Assembly (NCBI GenBank): GCA_963971225.1 | Contig: OZ020267.1 | Location: 84,371,648 to 84,435,647, forward strand | From: Melieria omissa | Lineage: Eukaryota; Arthropoda; Insecta; Diptera; Ulidiidae | DNA length: 64,000 bases | Reading direction: 5' to 3' | In this document: in pieces, positions 61,662 through 64,000 of the stretch | How positions within the stretch are numbered: the stretch's first letter is position 1 | Layout: each line of letters starts with the position of its first letter | Made by a program: the position numbers and the translations under genes | The notes under the pieces: generated by a model | What the model was told of the DNA's origin: nothing | Seen by the model: only the letters and a program-made list of their open reading frames with translations | The model's database searches: none

Positions 61662-64000
61662 TTAAGGGGTCAATTATTAATATGCACTTATGCATTTGGT
61701 GTTGACAAGCATTTTAGTGGTTGCACCCAAGTAGCAATTTTTTCAAAGTCACCGTTCCAAATCGATTTGCTTTCGAACCTTGGGGTATAGAAGGATGATT
61801 GATACCATACGAGTCTAGCTAAATAATAAGGCATAATATTATTAAAATCCGTTAACGGGTCGAGATTTAACAGCCATAATTTCGATCATGCTGCCGGTGG
61901 GATATTTTTGTATTTACCAAATTATTGAAAGGTGGTCACTCTGGCTTAATTTTGACGCCATTTTGATTAAAGTGATTGTGCGTACTTAGGTTCCACAAGC
62001 ATTTGATTGATTATATAGATCAGAGGTGCATTCTTTCAATCAGTCGTTGTTGTGACAGCAAAGAAGCAACACGTGTGGGGGCTGCGCTGATTCTTGTTTT
62101 GTTGCCTCAAGAAATTGTATGTATGGAAAATAATTAGATGCTTTTGTTGTTGTAGTTTTTGTGTGTATGCTTTTTTCTTTTGGCGATTGGTTGGCCTTTC
62201 GGCAATGACAAATGGGAACATTATATTTTTTTCACTTATAATTTTAAGGGTCAAGCGAAATGCACAATGTGCTTTCAACTAATTCAATTAATTAAATAAT
62301 TTGTTTGCATTTTTTGGGCAACTTTACATGTATTGGTTTTTGCTTTTCCATAAGAATATTTTGGGCACCCCTGATATAGATGTATCATGTGGTCGATATC
62401 ACTTTTCCACAACGAAATTCTCCTGCATTATTTGAGATAACGAGAAGATTGACCCCATTTATGAAAGCTCAAAACTCCAGCTAGGTTTTAAGGTTATTAT
62501 TTTTTCTATAAACCTAGAATCATCATATTTTACAAGCATTTTATCGATTTTGCAGTAGGCAGCCATTTAATGTTACTTTTGCGCATCGATCTGTTCATGA
62601 TTGCCGAATAGTAATCAAATTATTGATTTAATTTGATAAAGCTGCAATCTCTAGCTACATTTTAAGGGGTTTTTTATTAACGTAACCCATACCGTTTGGA
62701 ATCTATAAGCACTTTAGTGGTGAGTGTGTATTTTGTAATAGGCAGTTTTTCAATGTTATCCTTGCGCATCGATATGCTCATTATTCCTGAAGGATAATGA
62801 AAAGGTAGGGACTAATATAGAAAGCATAAGACTCTGGCTAAATTTTAAGGGGTCAATTATTAATATGCACTTATGCATTTGGTGTTGACAAGCATTTTAG
62901 TGGTTGCACCCAAGTAGCAATTTTTTCAAAGTCACCGTTCCAAATCGATTTGCTTTCGAACCTTGGGGTATAGAAGGATGATTGATACCATACGAGTCTA
63001 GCTAAATAATAAGGCATAATATTATTAAAATCCGTTAACGGGTCGAGATTTAACAGCCATAATTTCGATCATGCTGCCGGTGGGATATTTTTGTATTTAC
63101 CAAATTATTGAAAGGTGGTCACTCTGGCTTAATTTTGACGCCATTTTGATTAAAGTGATTGTGCGTACTTAGGTTCCACAAGCATTTGATTGGTTATATA
63201 GATCAGAGGTGCATTCTTTTAATCAGTCGTTGTTGTGACAGCAACGAAGCAACACGTGTGGGGGCTGCGCGGATTTTTGTTTTGTTTCCTCAAGAAATTC
63301 TATGTATGAAAAAAAATTAGATGCTTTTGTTGTTGTAGTTTTTGTTTTGGCGATTGGTTGGCCTTTCGGCAATGACAAATGGGAACATTATATTTTTTTC
63401 ACTTATAATTTTAAGGGTCAAGCGAAATGCACAATGTGCTTTCAACTAATTCAATTAATTAAATAATTTTTTTGCATTTTTTTGGGTAACTTTACATGTA
63501 TTGGTTTTTGCTTTTCCATAAGAAGACTTTGGGCACCCCTGATATAGATGTATCATGTGGTCGATATCACTTTTCCACAACGAAATTCTCCTGCATTATT
63601 TGAGATAGCGAGAAGATTGACCCTATTTATGAAAGCTCAAAACTCCAGCTATGTTTTAAGGTTATTATTTTTTCTATAAACCTAGAATCATCATATTTTA
63701 CAAGCATTTTATCGATTTTGCAGTAGGCAGCCATTTAATGTCACTCTTGCGCATCGACCTGTTCATGATTGCCTAACAGTAATCAAATTATTGATTTAAT
63801 TTGATAAAGCTGCAATCTCTAGCTACATTTTAAGGGATTTTTTATTAACGTAACCCCTACCGTTTGGAATCTATAAGCACTTTAGTGGTGAGTGTGTATT
63901 TTGTAATAGGCAGTTTTTCAATGTTATGATATGCTCATTATTCCTGAAGGATAATGAAAAGGTAGGGACCAATATAAAAAGCATAAGACTCTGGCTAAAT
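61420..64000 (+). repeat. HOR D copy 2, cut by window end
   Basis: Units of 242 and 1183 bp, then an incomplete monomer from 62845. It repeats the variants of copy 1, including AGCAAAGAAGCAAC and GCGCTGATTCTTG in the second unit (57150-57185 and 62060-62095). The sequence ends at CTGGCTAAAT, one or two bases short of the next monomer start. Confidence 0.88.

Larger units (their letters stand above)
1..64000 (+). repeat. ~1.18-kb satellite array, head to tail, whole window
   Basis: Seen directly: the same AT-rich sequence recurs in one orientation across the window. Monomer starts (TTAAGG after GGCTAAATT) are at 1, 1200, 2380, 3561, 4743, 5925, 7104, 8286, 9467, 10639, 12331, 12864, 14046, 15227, 16399, 18091, 18624, 19758, 20772, 22463, 22996, 24127, 25141, 26337, 27509, 29200, 29733, 31707, 32721, 34413, 35544, 36558, 37754, 38926, 40606, 41139, 42282, 43296, 44988, 45521, 46652, 47666, 48835, 50653, 51822, 53002, 54159, 55341, 56510, 56752, 57935, 59092, 60260, 61420, 61662 and 62845. 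Full monomers are 1157-1199 bp and differ by scattered substitutions and small indels. I saw no inverted monomer. No host gene, rRNA or CRISPR lies in it. Such arrays are typical of heterochromatin; the chromosomal location here is unknown. Confidence 0.97.

Noticed and set aside
1..64000. CRISPR array or prokaryotic operons
   Set aside because: The repeats are ~1.18 kb and contiguous with no spacers. There are no bacterial genes, and the TEs are eukaryotic.

Overview
This window is essentially one block of tandemly repeated satellite DNA. It contains no ordinary host gene. An AT-rich monomer of about 1.18 kb repeats head to tail from base 1 to base 64000, and both window ends cut through the array, so its full length is unknown. 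I counted 56 monomer starts, taking the TTAAGG that follows 'GGCTAAATT' as the start. The usual spacing is 1157-1199 bp, with recurrent shortened (242, 533, 1014, ~1131 bp) and lengthened (~1691 bp) forms. The lineage is an inference: a eukaryote, most likely an insect and probably a higher fly. The basis is a tRNA-derived SINE whose core resembles ones I recall from fly genomes, an 8-bp-TSD hAT-type element with 'CATCGG' sub-terminal repeats, and a DUF4817-type Tc1/mariner-like transposase remnant. No database search was possible.

Layout. 1-3560: three plain monomers. 3561-7103: a three-monomer block. 7104-12863 and 12864-18623: two copies of a 5760-bp higher-order repeat (HOR A). 18624-22995: a 4372-bp block (HOR B). 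22996-34412 and 34413-45520: two copies of an ~11-kb HOR (C), and 45521-48834 is the start of a third. 48835-56509: six monomers, the first carrying a Tc1/mariner-like insertion. 56510-61419 and 61420-64000: one full and one partial copy of a ~4.9-kb HOR (D), each opened by a 242-bp monomer remnant.

Three kinds of mobile DNA sit in the array. A 327-bp tRNA-derived SINE occurs seven times at the same place in the monomer. Because it spread with the HORs, it reflects one capture followed by array amplification and not seven retrotranspositions. A 832-bp non-autonomous hAT-like element (30412-31243) and a 620-bp internally deleted Tc1/mariner-like element (49565-50184) occur once each. Both have clear target-site duplications, and sister monomers serve as pre-insertion sites. 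Their target sites lie only about 3 bp apart on the monomer.

The monomer is itself composite. Several internal stretches share an 'AGAAAGC..(A/C)..CTCTnGCTAnATTTTAAGG' boundary about every 175-183 bp, which suggests an older nucleosome-sized repeat. The only credible protein-coding sequence is the deleted transposase. The other open frames are short, repeat with the satellite and look accidental.
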